From: Hahella sp. HN01
GTDB lineage: Bacteria > Pseudomonadota > Gammaproteobacteria > Pseudomonadales > Oleiphilaceae
Reading direction: 5' to 3'
DNA length: 64,000 bases
Assembly: GCF_018986435.1 (NCBI RefSeq)
Contig: NZ_JAHMIN010000017.1
Location: 31,092 to 95,091, forward strand
Positions 26,614 through 35,770 of this stretch are shown one piece after another. The notes below the pieces were generated by a model. The model was not told where the DNA came from. It worked only from the letters and a program-made list of their open reading frames with translations, and searched no databases. The number at the start of each line of letters is the position of its first letter. Position 1 is the first letter of the stretch. The translations under genes were made by a program, and so were the position numbers.

Positions 26614-27780
26614 TTAACGAGAGAACGCTTCTTCCGGAACAAACGATCGTGGCGTGGGCAGATTACGGTTGTTCAACGCAGGCACCCAGGACAGCTCCGG
26701 CGATAGCGAACCCAGAGAGGAATCTCCGCGCTGACGCCGCAACCAGCGTTCCTGCCGTTGCAGCATCTCCCGGTATTGCGCCGGGGGCATGCCGGTCCAG
26801 CGCTGGAATGCGCGACTCAGGGCGCTTTGCTCGGAGAAGCCAACTTGCACGGCGATCGCGGCGAGATCGAGTTTAGTGGTTTGCATCAGCGCCAGAGTCT
26901 GCATGAACTTGCGACGGTCCAACAACATGCGGAAACTGGCGTGCTCGCTTTTCAGTTGTTTGCCCAGTTCAATAGGCTCCATGCCCAATTGGGACGCCAC
27001 CATTTCCATGCTGGGAAACAGTTCCCCAGGTAGATTCGCCAGCACCCGGTTGACCTGAGCGGAGACGTTGCGGGAGCCCGGTCCAAGCATTTTCAGCAGA
27101 CGCTCTTTCAACGCTTCGAAGACCAGCGTGTCGCCCACGCAGAGGGTCTCGCGATTAACGCCTTCCAGCGAAAAGCGCACCGAGTCCACCGGACTGTGAA
27201 AGCTCACCCGGCAACCCAGCTCTTTTTCATACTGCACTGGATCGCCGACCGGCGCATGCTTGAAAGTGACCAGCGTAGCGCGCGCCTTGATGCCGGAGAT
27301 GCGGCTGCCCAGCGCTTTCCAGCAACTGATGAACGCTTCCACCAGGTGGTCCAGCATGAGTTTGCGCGGCCAGTTGTCTTTGAAAACGCAGGTGACGGCG
27401 TCTTCTTCCACCACCAGTTGCAACTCCCCGATGGAGCTGACCGCCCGTTGCGCCTTGCGCAGCACGGACAACGCCTCCTCCACGGAAGGCGCAGAGCTGA
27501 CGATATAGCCCAGAATGGAATAGGTCGAGGCGTCAATTTCCGCCCCGAACCTCAACCCCATATAGGGATCGCGGGTTTCCGACAGCGCCCGTGCGGTCAG
27601 CTCGTTGAGCATGCGCGCGGGAACCCAGCAACGTTCGTCCAACAACTCCCTTAACCCCTTCACCGCATCCACCAAGGCCTGCTCATCAAGCCGGCTCTCA
27701 CGTAGATATGCGAGATATGAAAATACGAAGCTACAGTGAATAGATGGCTCAACACCCTGTTTTACGAACGACATAGACAC
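26614..27780 (-). CDS. AraC-family regulator at the end of the Opp operon
   Basis: This 388-residue regulator has an N-terminal arabinose-binding-like domain (about 20-200, PF12625 type) and a C-terminal AraC double HTH (about 255-350; IAVQVGFSEQSALSRAFQRW, then GMPPAQYR). It begins 38 bp after the oppF stop in the same direction with GGAAG before ATG, so it may be co-transcribed with the transporter. It is the natural candidate to control the peptide-uptake locus. The effector is unknown. Confidence 0.88.
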   Translation of the reverse strand: MSMSFVKQGVEPSIHCSFVFSYLAYLRESRLDEQALVDAVKGLRELLDERCWVPARMLNELTARALSETRDPYMGLRFGAEIDASTYSILGYIVSSAPSVEEALSVLRKAQRAVSSIGELQLVVEEDAVTCVFKDNWPRKLMLDHLVEAFISCWKALGSRISGIKARATLVTFKHAPVGDPVQYEKELGCRVSFHSPVDSVRFSLEGVNRETLCVGDTLVFEALKERLLKMLGPGSRNVSAQVNRVLANLPGELFPSMEMVASQLGMEPIELGKQLKSEHASFRMLLDRRKFMQTLALMQTTKLDLAAIAVQVGFSEQSALSRAFQRWTGMPPAQYREMLQRQERWLRRQRGDSSLGSLSPELSWVPALNNRNLPTPRSFVPEEAFSR

Positions 27781-27818
27781 TTCCTTACAACAACTAAAAC
27801 TCGATTACGTCCTTATGA

Positions 27819-28811
27819 TCACGCGTGATGGCAGGCGACGCGGCGTTGACCGTCCGCTACTTCACGCAGTTCCGGCTTGGTCTCTTCGCAGACCTGCGTC
27901 GCCATGGGGCAACGGGTGACGAAGGGGCATCCCAGCGGGGGATTGATGGGCGACGGCAAATCCCCTTCCAGCAACAGTACGTCCTTGCCGCGCTCCAGTT
28001 CCGGATCTGGAATCGGCACCGCGGAGATCAGCGCTTTGCTGTAGGGATGCAGCGGCTCCCGATACAGGTCGCGACTGTTCGCCACCTCCATGACATGCCC
28101 CAGATACAACACCATGACCCGATCGCTGATGTACTTCACCAGGTTAAGGTCATGGGCGATGAATATCAGCGACAGGCCCAGCTCCCGCTGCAGCTTTTTC
28201 AGCAGATTGACGATCTGCGCCTGAATGGAGACATCCAGGGCGGACACCGGCTCGTCGCAGATGATCAGGTCCGGCTCCAGCACCAGGGCGCGGGCGATGC
28301 CCACACGCTGACATTGTCCGCCAGAGAACTCATGGGGATAACGGTTGACCTGATTGGCGTGCAGGCCGACCGTCTCCATGATGCTGACCACTTTCGCCTC
28401 CCGTTCCGCGGAAGACATCTCCGGATAATGGGTCTTCAACGGCTCGGCGATGATCTCCCCCACGGTCATCCGTGGAGACAGCGAGGCGATGGGGTCCTGA
28501 AACACCATCTGCAGTTTCTGGCGTCGCTTGCGCAACTGCGAGGGCGAGAGTCCGAGCATATCCTCTCCCTGCCACACGACTTTGCCCTGCACGTTCTGCA
28601 GCATGCCAAGAATCGCGCGCGCCAGGGTGGACTTACCGCAACCGGACTCCCCTACAATGCCGAGAATTTCCCCTGGATACAGGTCGAAGCTGATGTGGTT
28701 CACCGCTTTCAGTTGCAACGCCTCACCCCGCCACGGCCAGACGCCGCCGCGCGGCAGATCGAAGCGGACGCAGAGATCCTGAACTCTCAATATCGGGTTG
28801 GCGCTGCTCAT
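27819..28811 (-). CDS. oppF: Oligopeptide ABC transporter ATPase OppF
   Basis: This 330-residue ATPase has Walker A GESGCGKS (about 55-62), signature FSGGQCQRVGIARAL and Walker B LIICDEPVSALD. The C-terminal oligo/dipeptide domain carries PLGCPFVTRCP and a further Cys, as in OppF/DppF. It pairs with OppD as the energising heterodimer on the cytoplasmic face. It is the last transporter gene of the opABCDF order. Confidence 0.95.
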   Translation of the reverse strand: MSSANPILRVQDLCVRFDLPRGGVWPWRGEALQLKAVNHISFDLYPGEILGIVGESGCGKSTLARAILGMLQNVQGKVVWQGEDMLGLSPSQLRKRRQKLQMVFQDPIASLSPRMTVGEIIAEPLKTHYPEMSSAEREAKVVSIMETVGLHANQVNRYPHEFSGGQCQRVGIARALVLEPDLIICDEPVSALDVSIQAQIVNLLKKLQRELGLSLIFIAHDLNLVKYISDRVMVLYLGHVMEVANSRDLYREPLHPYSKALISAVPIPDPELERGKDVLLLEGDLPSPINPPLGCPFVTRCPMATQVCEETKPELREVADGQRRVACHHA

Positions 28812-28866
28812 TGGGCGGCTCCTCTCATCATGTCGGCATTACCTTTGTTCTTATATTGCAACATCT

Positions 28867-29901
28867 TCATAACACATCTCCGCGCACGCCGGCCTCCAGC
28901 TCCAGACGCGCGCCGGCGGCGGGCGGCTCTTTTCTGTGCGGCGGCGTCCAGGGCTTGTAACAGGCCCGCAAACGCGATCCGGACAACGCCTCCAGCGCAG
29001 GCGCGCGCGCCTCGCACTGCTCGCTCGCCTCGCAGCAACGCTCCGCAAACGGGCATCCCGTTGGCGGATTCAGCAGATTCGGTGGATTGCCGGGAATAGA
29101 GTAAAGCTCGTCGCTTTCGTCATCCGGTCTGGGAATCGCTTTCAACAGTCCCTGGGTATAAGGGTGGGACGGCATTTTGAAAATATCCAAAGTAGAGCCG
29201 TATTCCATCATGCGCCCGCCGTACATGATCATGGTGTGATCACAGGCGCCGGCGACAATGCCCAGGTCATGGGTGATCAGTACAATCGAAATGCTGAGTT
29301 CCCGCTGCAGCTCTCTCAATAGATGCATAATCTGGGCCTGAACCGTCACGTCCAACGCCGTGGTCGGTTCGTCCGCGATCAACATCTGCGGATTACACAG
29401 CAGCGACATGGCGATCATCACCCGTTGCCGCATCCCCCCGGAGAATTCATGGGGATACATGTTCACCCGCTCCCGCGCCTGCGGGATGCGCACCGCGTCC
29501 AGCATACGGATGGCTTCATTGAGCGCGTCCTTTTTCGACATCCCTTTATGGTGCATCAGCACTTCAGATAACTGATCGCTGACCCGCATGAAAGGGTTCA
29601 GCGAGGTCATCGGGTCCTGAAAAATAATGCCGATTTCTTTCGAGCGGATGCGATTCAGCTCCTGCTCGCTCAGGCCGATCAGCTCACGTCCGTTGAACTT
29701 GATGCTGCCCGACACATGGGCGTTGCTGGCCAGCAGCCCGAGAATGGCGAACACGCTCTGGCTTTTGCCGGAGCCGGACTCGCCCACAATGCCCAGGGTG
29801 GCGCCTTTTTCAACGCTGTAACTCAGTCCGCTGACCGCCTTGACCGATCCTTCGGGAGTGCTGAAGGACACGCTTAGATTTTCTACTTGCAACAATGTCA
29901 T
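28867..29901 (-). CDS. oppD: Oligopeptide ABC transporter ATPase OppD
   Basis: This 344-residue ATPase has Walker A GESGSGKS, signature FSGGMRQRVMIAMSL and Walker B MLIADEPTTALD. The C-terminal oligopeptide domain has PTGCPFAERC and additional Cys that could hold an Fe-S cluster, as in other Opp/Dpp ATPases. It follows oppC by 10 bp. Confidence 0.95.
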   Translation of the reverse strand: MTLLQVENLSVSFSTPEGSVKAVSGLSYSVEKGATLGIVGESGSGKSQSVFAILGLLASNAHVSGSIKFNGRELIGLSEQELNRIRSKEIGIIFQDPMTSLNPFMRVSDQLSEVLMHHKGMSKKDALNEAIRMLDAVRIPQARERVNMYPHEFSGGMRQRVMIAMSLLCNPQMLIADEPTTALDVTVQAQIMHLLRELQRELSISIVLITHDLGIVAGACDHTMIMYGGRMMEYGSTLDIFKMPSHPYTQGLLKAIPRPDDESDELYSIPGNPPNLLNPPTGCPFAERCCEASEQCEARAPALEALSGSRLRACYKPWTPPHRKEPPAAGARLELEAGVRGDVL

Positions 29902-29911
29902 AACCTTCGCC

Positions 29912-30835
29912 TCAATTACCCTTGGGATCTAGTGCGTCGCGTAACCCATCGCCGATGAAGTTAAAGCAGAACAGCGTGGCGATCAGCAACGTCATAGGAA
30001 ACGCCAGCATCCAGGGAGTGCTGCGCATGTTGTCGGCGCCTTCAGAAATCAACGCGCCCCAGGAGGTCTGCGGCTCGGAGACGCCCAGGCCGAGGAAGGA
30101 AATGAATGATTCAAACATGATCATTTCCGGCACCAGCAGCGCGGCGTAAACGATAACGACACCCAGCAGATTGGGAATGACATGTCGCAGGATAATCACC
30201 ATGGGATGCACGCCAACGGTGAAGGCCGCCTCAATAAATTCCTTACGCTTTAAACTCAGGGTCTGACCGCGCACGATACGGGCCATGTTCAGCCAGCTCA
30301 CCGCCCCGATGGCGACGAACATCAGCAGCACATTACGTCCGAAAATCGCCATCAGCACGATGACCAGGAACATAAACGGAAACGCGCTGAGCACGTCCAC
30401 CAGCCGCATCATCAGGCTGTCGACTTTACCGCCGACAAACCCGGATACCGCACCGTACAGAGCCCCAATGACCACCGCGACAAACGCGCCGAGTACGCCG
30501 ATCATCAATGAGATGCGACTGCCCTGCACCGCTCTCTGATACAGATCGCGCCCGACATGATCGAGGCCGAAGTAGTGCCCGCTTTCCAAATTGGGCTGCC
30601 CTTGTTCGTAGATATTGCTCAGGCGCCCCCAATCAATGGTTTCGTTGCTCCAATCTGAGGCATAGTGCCCCAAAAGAGAGAACCCCAGCAGCAGCGCCAG
30701 CACGCCCAGGCTGATCAACGCCGCCTTGTTGCGCGCGAAGCGTCTGGCCGCGTCCGCCCACAGGCTGCGGCCTTTGTATTTGCCCATGTTGGCGGCCATC
30801 GCCGCCACGCCTTTGTCTTTGCCCATCAACAGCAT
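29912..30835 (-). CDS. oppC: Oligopeptide ABC transporter permease OppC
   Basis: This 307-residue permease has an N-terminal OppC domain, a GHYFGLDHVGRDLYQR periplasmic start typical of DppC/OppC, about six helices, and the EAA coupling loop near RKEFIEAAFTVGVHPMVII. The exact start is uncertain (ATG at 30835 or 9 bp later). It is co-directional with oppB (42-bp gap). Confidence 0.93.
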   Translation of the reverse strand: MLLMGKDKGVAAMAANMGKYKGRSLWADAARRFARNKAALISLGVLALLLGFSLLGHYASDWSNETIDWGRLSNIYEQGQPNLESGHYFGLDHVGRDLYQRAVQGSRISLMIGVLGAFVAVVIGALYGAVSGFVGGKVDSLMMRLVDVLSAFPFMFLVIVLMAIFGRNVLLMFVAIGAVSWLNMARIVRGQTLSLKRKEFIEAAFTVGVHPMVIILRHVIPNLLGVVIVYAALLVPEMIMFESFISFLGLGVSEPQTSWGALISEGADNMRSTPWMLAFPMTLLIATLFCFNFIGDGLRDALDPKGN

Positions 30836-30877
30836 GATTCGTATTCCTTGTTATCCGATTCGCTAGGTTCGCCGCTA

Positions 30878-31798
30878 TCAGTAGCGGATGCGCGGGTCGA
30901 GCACGGTGTAGAGGATGTCCACTAACGCGTTGAAGAAAATGGTCAACGCGCCCACCAGAATGGTGACGCCGAGAATCAGGGAATAGTCGCGATTGATTGC
31001 GCCGTTGACGAAGTGCTGGCCGATGCCGCCGGTGGAGAACACTTTATCCACCACCACGGAACCGGTCACGATCCCAACAAAAGCCGGTCCTAAATAGGAA
31101 ATGACCGGAATCATCGCGGGCTTGAGGGCGTGGCGCAGAATAATATGCGTGCGCGGCAGACCTTTGGCGCGGGCGCGCTGGATGAAAGTGCTGTTGAGGG
31201 TTTCGATCATGCTGCCTCGGGTGATCCTGGCGACTTGCGCCACATAGGACGTGGCCATGGCGACGATGGGCAGAATCAGATACTCGATGCGCCCTCCTTC
31301 CCAGCCGCCGGCGGGCAGCCATTTCAGGTACACCGCAAAGATCATGACGCACAACGGCGCCAGCACGAAGTTGGGCAACATGACCCCGGACATGGCGAAG
31401 GTCATGCCCGCGTAATCGGGCCATCGGTTATGATTGAGCGCCGCCACCACGCCGATGCCGACGCCCAGCAGCACCACAATCACGAAAGAGAGCACCCCGA
31501 TATAGGCGGATCTGGGAAAGCTCGATGAAATCAGTTCATTGACCGTATGGTCTTTGTATTTGAAAGAAGGCCCCAAATCCCCCTGAACCAGATCGCCAAG
31601 ATAATAGAGGTACTGTTTCCACAAAGGCTGGTCTAAATGGTATTTGGCTTCGATGTTTTTCATCACCGCTTCCGGGACCTTGCGTTCATTGGTGAAAGGT
31701 CCGCCGGGCGCGGCGTGCATCAACGTAAATGAAATAGTGACGAGTATCAGCAGCGTAGGAATCGCCACCAACAATCTTCTGATGATGAAGCTCAGCAT
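30878..31798 (-). CDS. oppB: Oligopeptide ABC transporter permease OppB
   Basis: This 306-residue permease has six membrane segments and starts MLSFIIRRLLVAIPTLLILV. The family element LDQPLWKQYLYYLGDLVQGD is followed by the coupling loop FIQRARAKGLPRTHIILRHA. It lies 57 bp downstream of oppA. Confidence 0.95.
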   Translation of the reverse strand: MLSFIIRRLLVAIPTLLILVTISFTLMHAAPGGPFTNERKVPEAVMKNIEAKYHLDQPLWKQYLYYLGDLVQGDLGPSFKYKDHTVNELISSSFPRSAYIGVLSFVIVVLLGVGIGVVAALNHNRWPDYAGMTFAMSGVMLPNFVLAPLCVMIFAVYLKWLPAGGWEGGRIEYLILPIVAMATSYVAQVARITRGSMIETLNSTFIQRARAKGLPRTHIILRHALKPAMIPVISYLGPAFVGIVTGSVVVDKVFSTGGIGQHFVNGAINRDYSLILGVTILVGALTIFFNALVDILYTVLDPRIRY

Positions 31799-31855
31799 GT
31801 TTTTATTTTCCCACTAGAGTAGAGCCGCCTGCGCGCGCAGGCGGCTAAAACTGAC

Positions 31856-33577
31856 TTATTGCGCCTTGATGTACATATCTTTGGCGTAAGCGATGTCCAG
31901 AGGATTATTAGTGGCGTATCCGCCGAGCTGAGGGCTGACCATACGCAGGCCGCGGTAGAAGTAGATGGGCGCCACAGGCATTTCTTCGCTGAGGATCTGC
32001 TCCGCTTTCTCATAGAAAGGCGCGGGATCTGTGGAATTGCGCGCGTCTGCGAGCAGTTTGTCGAATTCTGCATTGCTCCACTTGCCGTCGTTGTTGCCGC
32101 TGTTGGACAACATCAAGGTCAGGAAGGTGGAGGCTTCGTTATAGTCGCCGTTCCAGCCGTAGCGGGCCACTTTGAAGTTACCGGCGGCTTTTTCAGTCAG
32201 GAAGGTTTTCCATTCCATGTTGGTCGGCGTCACGATGGCGCCCAGTTTTTCTTTCCACATCTGGCTGATGGCGACAGCGATGGATTTGTGGCCTTCGCTG
32301 GTGTTGTACACCAGATCGAACACCAGTGGGTTGTCTTTGTTATAGCCGGCTTCGTTGAGCAGACGAACCGCTTCAGCGTCTCTTTCCGCCTGGGTCATTT
32401 TGCTGATTTCAGGCGCGACATAATGGAAGCCGTTCACTTCTGGAGGAGTGATGCTGTAAGCGGGAGTCTGCCCGCCTTTGGTAATGTATTTGACGATGAT
32501 GTCGCGGTCGATCGCATAGCTCAGCGCTTTACGTACGCGCACGTCGTCGAAGGGTTTTTCCTGCAGATTGAACTGATACATGTAAGTCGCCAGTTTTGGC
32601 ACGGAGATCAGCTCATCGTTCATGTCTTGCTTGATGCGCTCCATCTGGGAAACCGGCACCGTGTTGGTGTGGTGCATTTCACCGGCTTCAAAGCGCTGCA
32701 TTTCGGCGACGGTGTCGTCGATGGGCAGGTATACCACTTCATTGATGATGGTGTTCGCATTGCCCCAGTAGTGTTCATTGCGTACGGCGACCATTTTTTC
32801 GCCGACACTCCATTCTTTCAGCTTGTAAGCGCCATTGGAGACGATGTTGCCGGGCTTGGTCCAGTCGCCTTTGTATTTTTCCACGGCTCTCTGTGGTGAG
32901 GGATAAGTGGTGTAGTGGGACACCATGATGGGCAGATAGGTCACCGGCACTTCCAGAGACACCTGCAGGGTGTAATCGTCCAGCGCTTTCACGCCCAGTT
33001 CGGTAATCGGTTTTTCGCCGTTGACGATGGCGGTGCTGTTGGCGACGCCGGCGACTTCCATGTAGTAAGCGTAGTTGGAGCCGACTTCGGGATTAACCGC
33101 GCGTCTCCAGGAATAAACGAAATCATTGGCGGTGACGGGCTCGCCGTCACTCCACTTGGCGTTGTGACGTAATTTGAAAGTCCAGGTTTTGAAGTCTTCG
33201 CTGGCGCTCCAGCTCTCCGCCACTCCGGGCATCAACTGACCGTCGGCGCCACTGCTGGTCAAACCTTCGAACAGATCGTTAACGACGGCGCCGCCGACGC
33301 TGTCATCCACCAACTGAGGATCTATGGAGCCGGGCTCCGAACCATTACCCCTTACCAGCACCTGCTCCGCGGACAACGGCTCTCCCGTGACCGGGTGCAT
33401 TCGCGTCGTTGCGCTCCCAGGTTGCTTCGCCCCCGACTTGGCGTCCATCTGACTGACTTGGGCGGCTTCCGCTTTTGGCGCGACGGAAACCGGCTCATCA
33501 CCGGAACCGCCGCATCCTGACAAGGTAAAGGCAGCGGCCAACATGGTCGCGCCGGCAAACAGGTGTAATGTTTTCAT
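31856..33577 (-). CDS. oppA: Oligopeptide-binding lipoprotein OppA
   Basis: This 573-residue SBP family 5 protein captures peptides in the periplasm and delivers them to OppBC. It has a lipobox LSGC with C22, so it is membrane-anchored, unlike the soluble OppA of E. coli. Family segments include NGSEPGSIDPQLV, the KWSDGEPVTANDFVYSW element, and VRKALSYAIDRDIIV. An upstream TTG frame adds 4 residues, but the AAGGAG site then sits too close, so ATG 33577 is preferred. It follows the DUF885 peptidase gene, giving a capture-and-cut arrangement. Confidence 0.93.
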   Translation of the reverse strand: MKTLHLFAGATMLAAAFTLSGCGGSGDEPVSVAPKAEAAQVSQMDAKSGAKQPGSATTRMHPVTGEPLSAEQVLVRGNGSEPGSIDPQLVDDSVGGAVVNDLFEGLTSSGADGQLMPGVAESWSASEDFKTWTFKLRHNAKWSDGEPVTANDFVYSWRRAVNPEVGSNYAYYMEVAGVANSTAIVNGEKPITELGVKALDDYTLQVSLEVPVTYLPIMVSHYTTYPSPQRAVEKYKGDWTKPGNIVSNGAYKLKEWSVGEKMVAVRNEHYWGNANTIINEVVYLPIDDTVAEMQRFEAGEMHHTNTVPVSQMERIKQDMNDELISVPKLATYMYQFNLQEKPFDDVRVRKALSYAIDRDIIVKYITKGGQTPAYSITPPEVNGFHYVAPEISKMTQAERDAEAVRLLNEAGYNKDNPLVFDLVYNTSEGHKSIAVAISQMWKEKLGAIVTPTNMEWKTFLTEKAAGNFKVARYGWNGDYNEASTFLTLMLSNSGNNDGKWSNAEFDKLLADARNSTDPAPFYEKAEQILSEEMPVAPIYFYRGLRMVSPQLGGYATNNPLDIAYAKDMYIKAQ

Positions 33578-33650
33578 AGATACTCGCAAACTCCTTAGCT
33601 GGTTATTTTGTTCCTGAACGGTCGACTGTATCGCGCTTCGCCACGCAACA

Positions 33651-33690
33651 CGCCGTCGGCCCCCTGCTCACACAGGGGGAACCAACGGCG
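33651..33690 (-). other. Long imperfect stem-loop between peptidase and oppA genes
   Basis: CGCCGTCGG-CCCCCTG pairs with CAGGGGG-(AA)-CCAACGGCG around a 6-nt loop: 7 perfect pairs, a 2-nt bulge, then 8 of 9. There is no T-run, so it is more likely an mRNA stabilising or processing stem that sets oppA levels relative to upstream genes. Confidence 0.55.
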
Positions 33691-33786
33691 AATGGCCTGA
33701 AGGCGTACGTATAACCGCTCCTGAACGGACGATGACTCAGAAATATCGGGTGAATGTTTTCAACAAGAAGAACAGATTCAGAGACT

Positions 33787-35679
33787 TCATGACTTCCCGT
33801 CCTGAAGAGCATCTTTTTCTTTGGCGAGAACATCCCTTTTTTTGTGATCGATCCAATCGGTCACCAGTCCATCCAAAACATTTAACGGAACGGCTCCGTC
33901 ACGCAATACAATATCATGGTACTCGCGAATGTCGAATTTCTCACCTAATTCCTGCTTTGCTTTTTCTCTCAGCGCCTGGAATTTGAGCATGCCAATCTTG
34001 TACGCAGTGGCCTGCCCGGGCATGACGATGTAACGCTCAATGGACCGGACCACGTCGCCGCGGGCGTTAGGCGTGCTCTCCGCCAGATAGTCGATCGCCT
34101 GCTCCCGGGTCCAGTGCTTGGCGTGAATACCCGTGTCGACCACCAGACGGCAGGCCCGCCACAGTTCCATGGACAAACGTCCAAAATCCGCATAAGGGTC
34201 TTTATAGAAACCCATTTCTTTAGGCAGCAGTTCGGAATACAGACCCCAGCCTTCGATGTAGGCGGTGTAATCGCCGAACTTGCGGAAGGTAGGCAGCTTG
34301 TCCAGCTCCTGGGAGATGGAAATCTGCATGTGGTGACCGGGAATACCCTCGTGATAGGCCAGCGCGTCCATTTCATAAATGGGCATTTCGCTCATCTTGT
34401 AGAGGTTGGCGTAATACAGGCCCGGACGATCCCCTTCCAGAGCCGGCGCTTCATAAAACGCCTTGCCCGCTTCCTGCTCCCGGAACGGCTCCACCGCTTT
34501 GACCTTCAGGTCAGCTTTAGGCAGCGTCAGGAACAGTTTGGGCAGGTTGGCTTTCATATCATCGATCAGCGCCGTGGCCTTTTGCAGATACGCCTGTTTG
34601 CCCTCTTCCGTTTCCGGGTAATAGAACTGCTTGTCCTCACGCATGAAGGCGAAAAACGCCTGCAGGTCGCCTTTGAATTTCACCTGCTGCATGATGGCGC
34701 GCATTTCATCGTGAATGCGGGCGACTTCCTTGAGGCCCAACTGATGAATCTCTTCCGCGCTCATTTCCGTCGTGGTGATGCGACGCAGAGCGTTGGCGTA
34801 GAACGCATCGCCGTCGGGGAATTTCCAGACCCCGGCTTTGTCGTCCGCGCGTTTTTCCAGGTCAGCCAGATAAGCGATCAGTTTTTCGTACGCCGGTTTC
34901 ACTGACGTCAGCAACGCTTTATTGGCTTCCGCAACCAGAGCCGCCTTGCGTGCGTCGGGAATGTCGGTCGCGGCGACTTTCGCAGAGAAGTCCGCCAACA
35001 ACGCGCTGTCTTCCTCGCCGCCAAAGGGCTTGCCGGTAATGATGTTACGGCTGGACTGAATCACTTTGGGAAATACAAAACGCGGCGGGATCACGCCTTC
35101 GTCAGCCCGTAGCGCCAACTGCTCAATGAGCTGATCGAATAGCGCAGGAATGCGATTGAGACGGCTGATGTAGGCCTCCGCATCCTTGATGTTCTCGATG
35201 CTGTGCTGATTGATCAGCAGAGAGGGCGTGTCGGAATGGGTTCCGAACATCTGGTTTACCGGGTAGTCATAATGACGCCACCGGTAGTCTGCAATCTGCG
35301 CTTCCAGTTGCTGTTGCATCAACTGATAACTCAACTGGTTGGACGGGTTAAGACGCGAAGGGTCCAGCGCCAGCAGGTCCTGCAGATCCGCCTTGGCGAT
35401 GCGCAGCGATTCCTCGGCGAACGCTTCGCTCATATCGTCCCATTTGTCGTAGTCGGTTTTGATGCCCAGATAAGACTGAAAGGTGGGACTGCGCGACACC
35501 CAGCCTTTAAAAATACGGTCAAACAAGGCTTCCGCCTGCTGATCCGACGCTTCTGTCTGCGCCATCGCGGGTACGCTCCCTGTCTCCGCGGCCCAGGCCG
35601 CATTTGTGACAATGCCGCCGCCCAGGCTCAAGGAGGACAGCAGCACGCAGGAATACAGTTTTAACTTCGCTTTATACAT
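33787..35679 (-). CDS. Periplasmic DUF885 zinc metallopeptidase
   Basis: This protein of about 630 residues belongs to the DUF885 family of M3-like metallopeptidases. It has a signal peptide (ending near residue 31, AAWA) and is otherwise mostly helical. The active-site motif is HEGIPGHH (H443 to H450, with catalytic E444), followed by a GWGLYSELLPKEMG segment carrying the likely third Zn ligand. It should cut imported oligopeptides in the periplasm. It lies between the TonB system and OppABCDF on one strand, consistent with trimming peptides between outer-membrane entry and inner-membrane uptake. A start at 35697 is possible; ATG 35679 has GGAAA about 7 nt upstream. Confidence 0.9.
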   Translation of the reverse strand: MYKAKLKLYSCVLLSSLSLGGGIVTNAAWAAETGSVPAMAQTEASDQQAEALFDRIFKGWVSRSPTFQSYLGIKTDYDKWDDMSEAFAEESLRIAKADLQDLLALDPSRLNPSNQLSYQLMQQQLEAQIADYRWRHYDYPVNQMFGTHSDTPSLLINQHSIENIKDAEAYISRLNRIPALFDQLIEQLALRADEGVIPPRFVFPKVIQSSRNIITGKPFGGEEDSALLADFSAKVAATDIPDARKAALVAEANKALLTSVKPAYEKLIAYLADLEKRADDKAGVWKFPDGDAFYANALRRITTTEMSAEEIHQLGLKEVARIHDEMRAIMQQVKFKGDLQAFFAFMREDKQFYYPETEEGKQAYLQKATALIDDMKANLPKLFLTLPKADLKVKAVEPFREQEAGKAFYEAPALEGDRPGLYYANLYKMSEMPIYEMDALAYHEGIPGHHMQISISQELDKLPTFRKFGDYTAYIEGWGLYSELLPKEMGFYKDPYADFGRLSMELWRACRLVVDTGIHAKHWTREQAIDYLAESTPNARGDVVRSIERYIVMPGQATAYKIGMLKFQALREKAKQELGEKFDIREYHDIVLRDGAVPLNVLDGLVTDWIDHKKRDVLAKEKDALQDGKS

Positions 35680-35706
35680 CCGTTGGTTTCCATTCACTCT
35701 TACAGA

Positions 35707-35732
35707 CCCCGTCCTTTACCGCCTGGACGGGG
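35707..35732 (-). other. 8-bp stem-loop between TPR and peptidase genes
   Basis: CCCCGTCC and GGACGGGG flank a 10-nt loop in the 90-bp gap, immediately before the peptidase ribosome site. No T-run follows. It is probably an intercistronic processing or attenuation stem. Confidence 0.55.
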
Positions 35733-35770
35733 CGCTCGTTGCTTAAATCGCCCGGGAGTCCGCGCCGCCT

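Noticed and set aside
27825..29099. A 424-codon plus-strand open frame across oppF and oppD
   Set aside because: It spans two bona fide ABC ATPase genes on the other strand and shows no family features.
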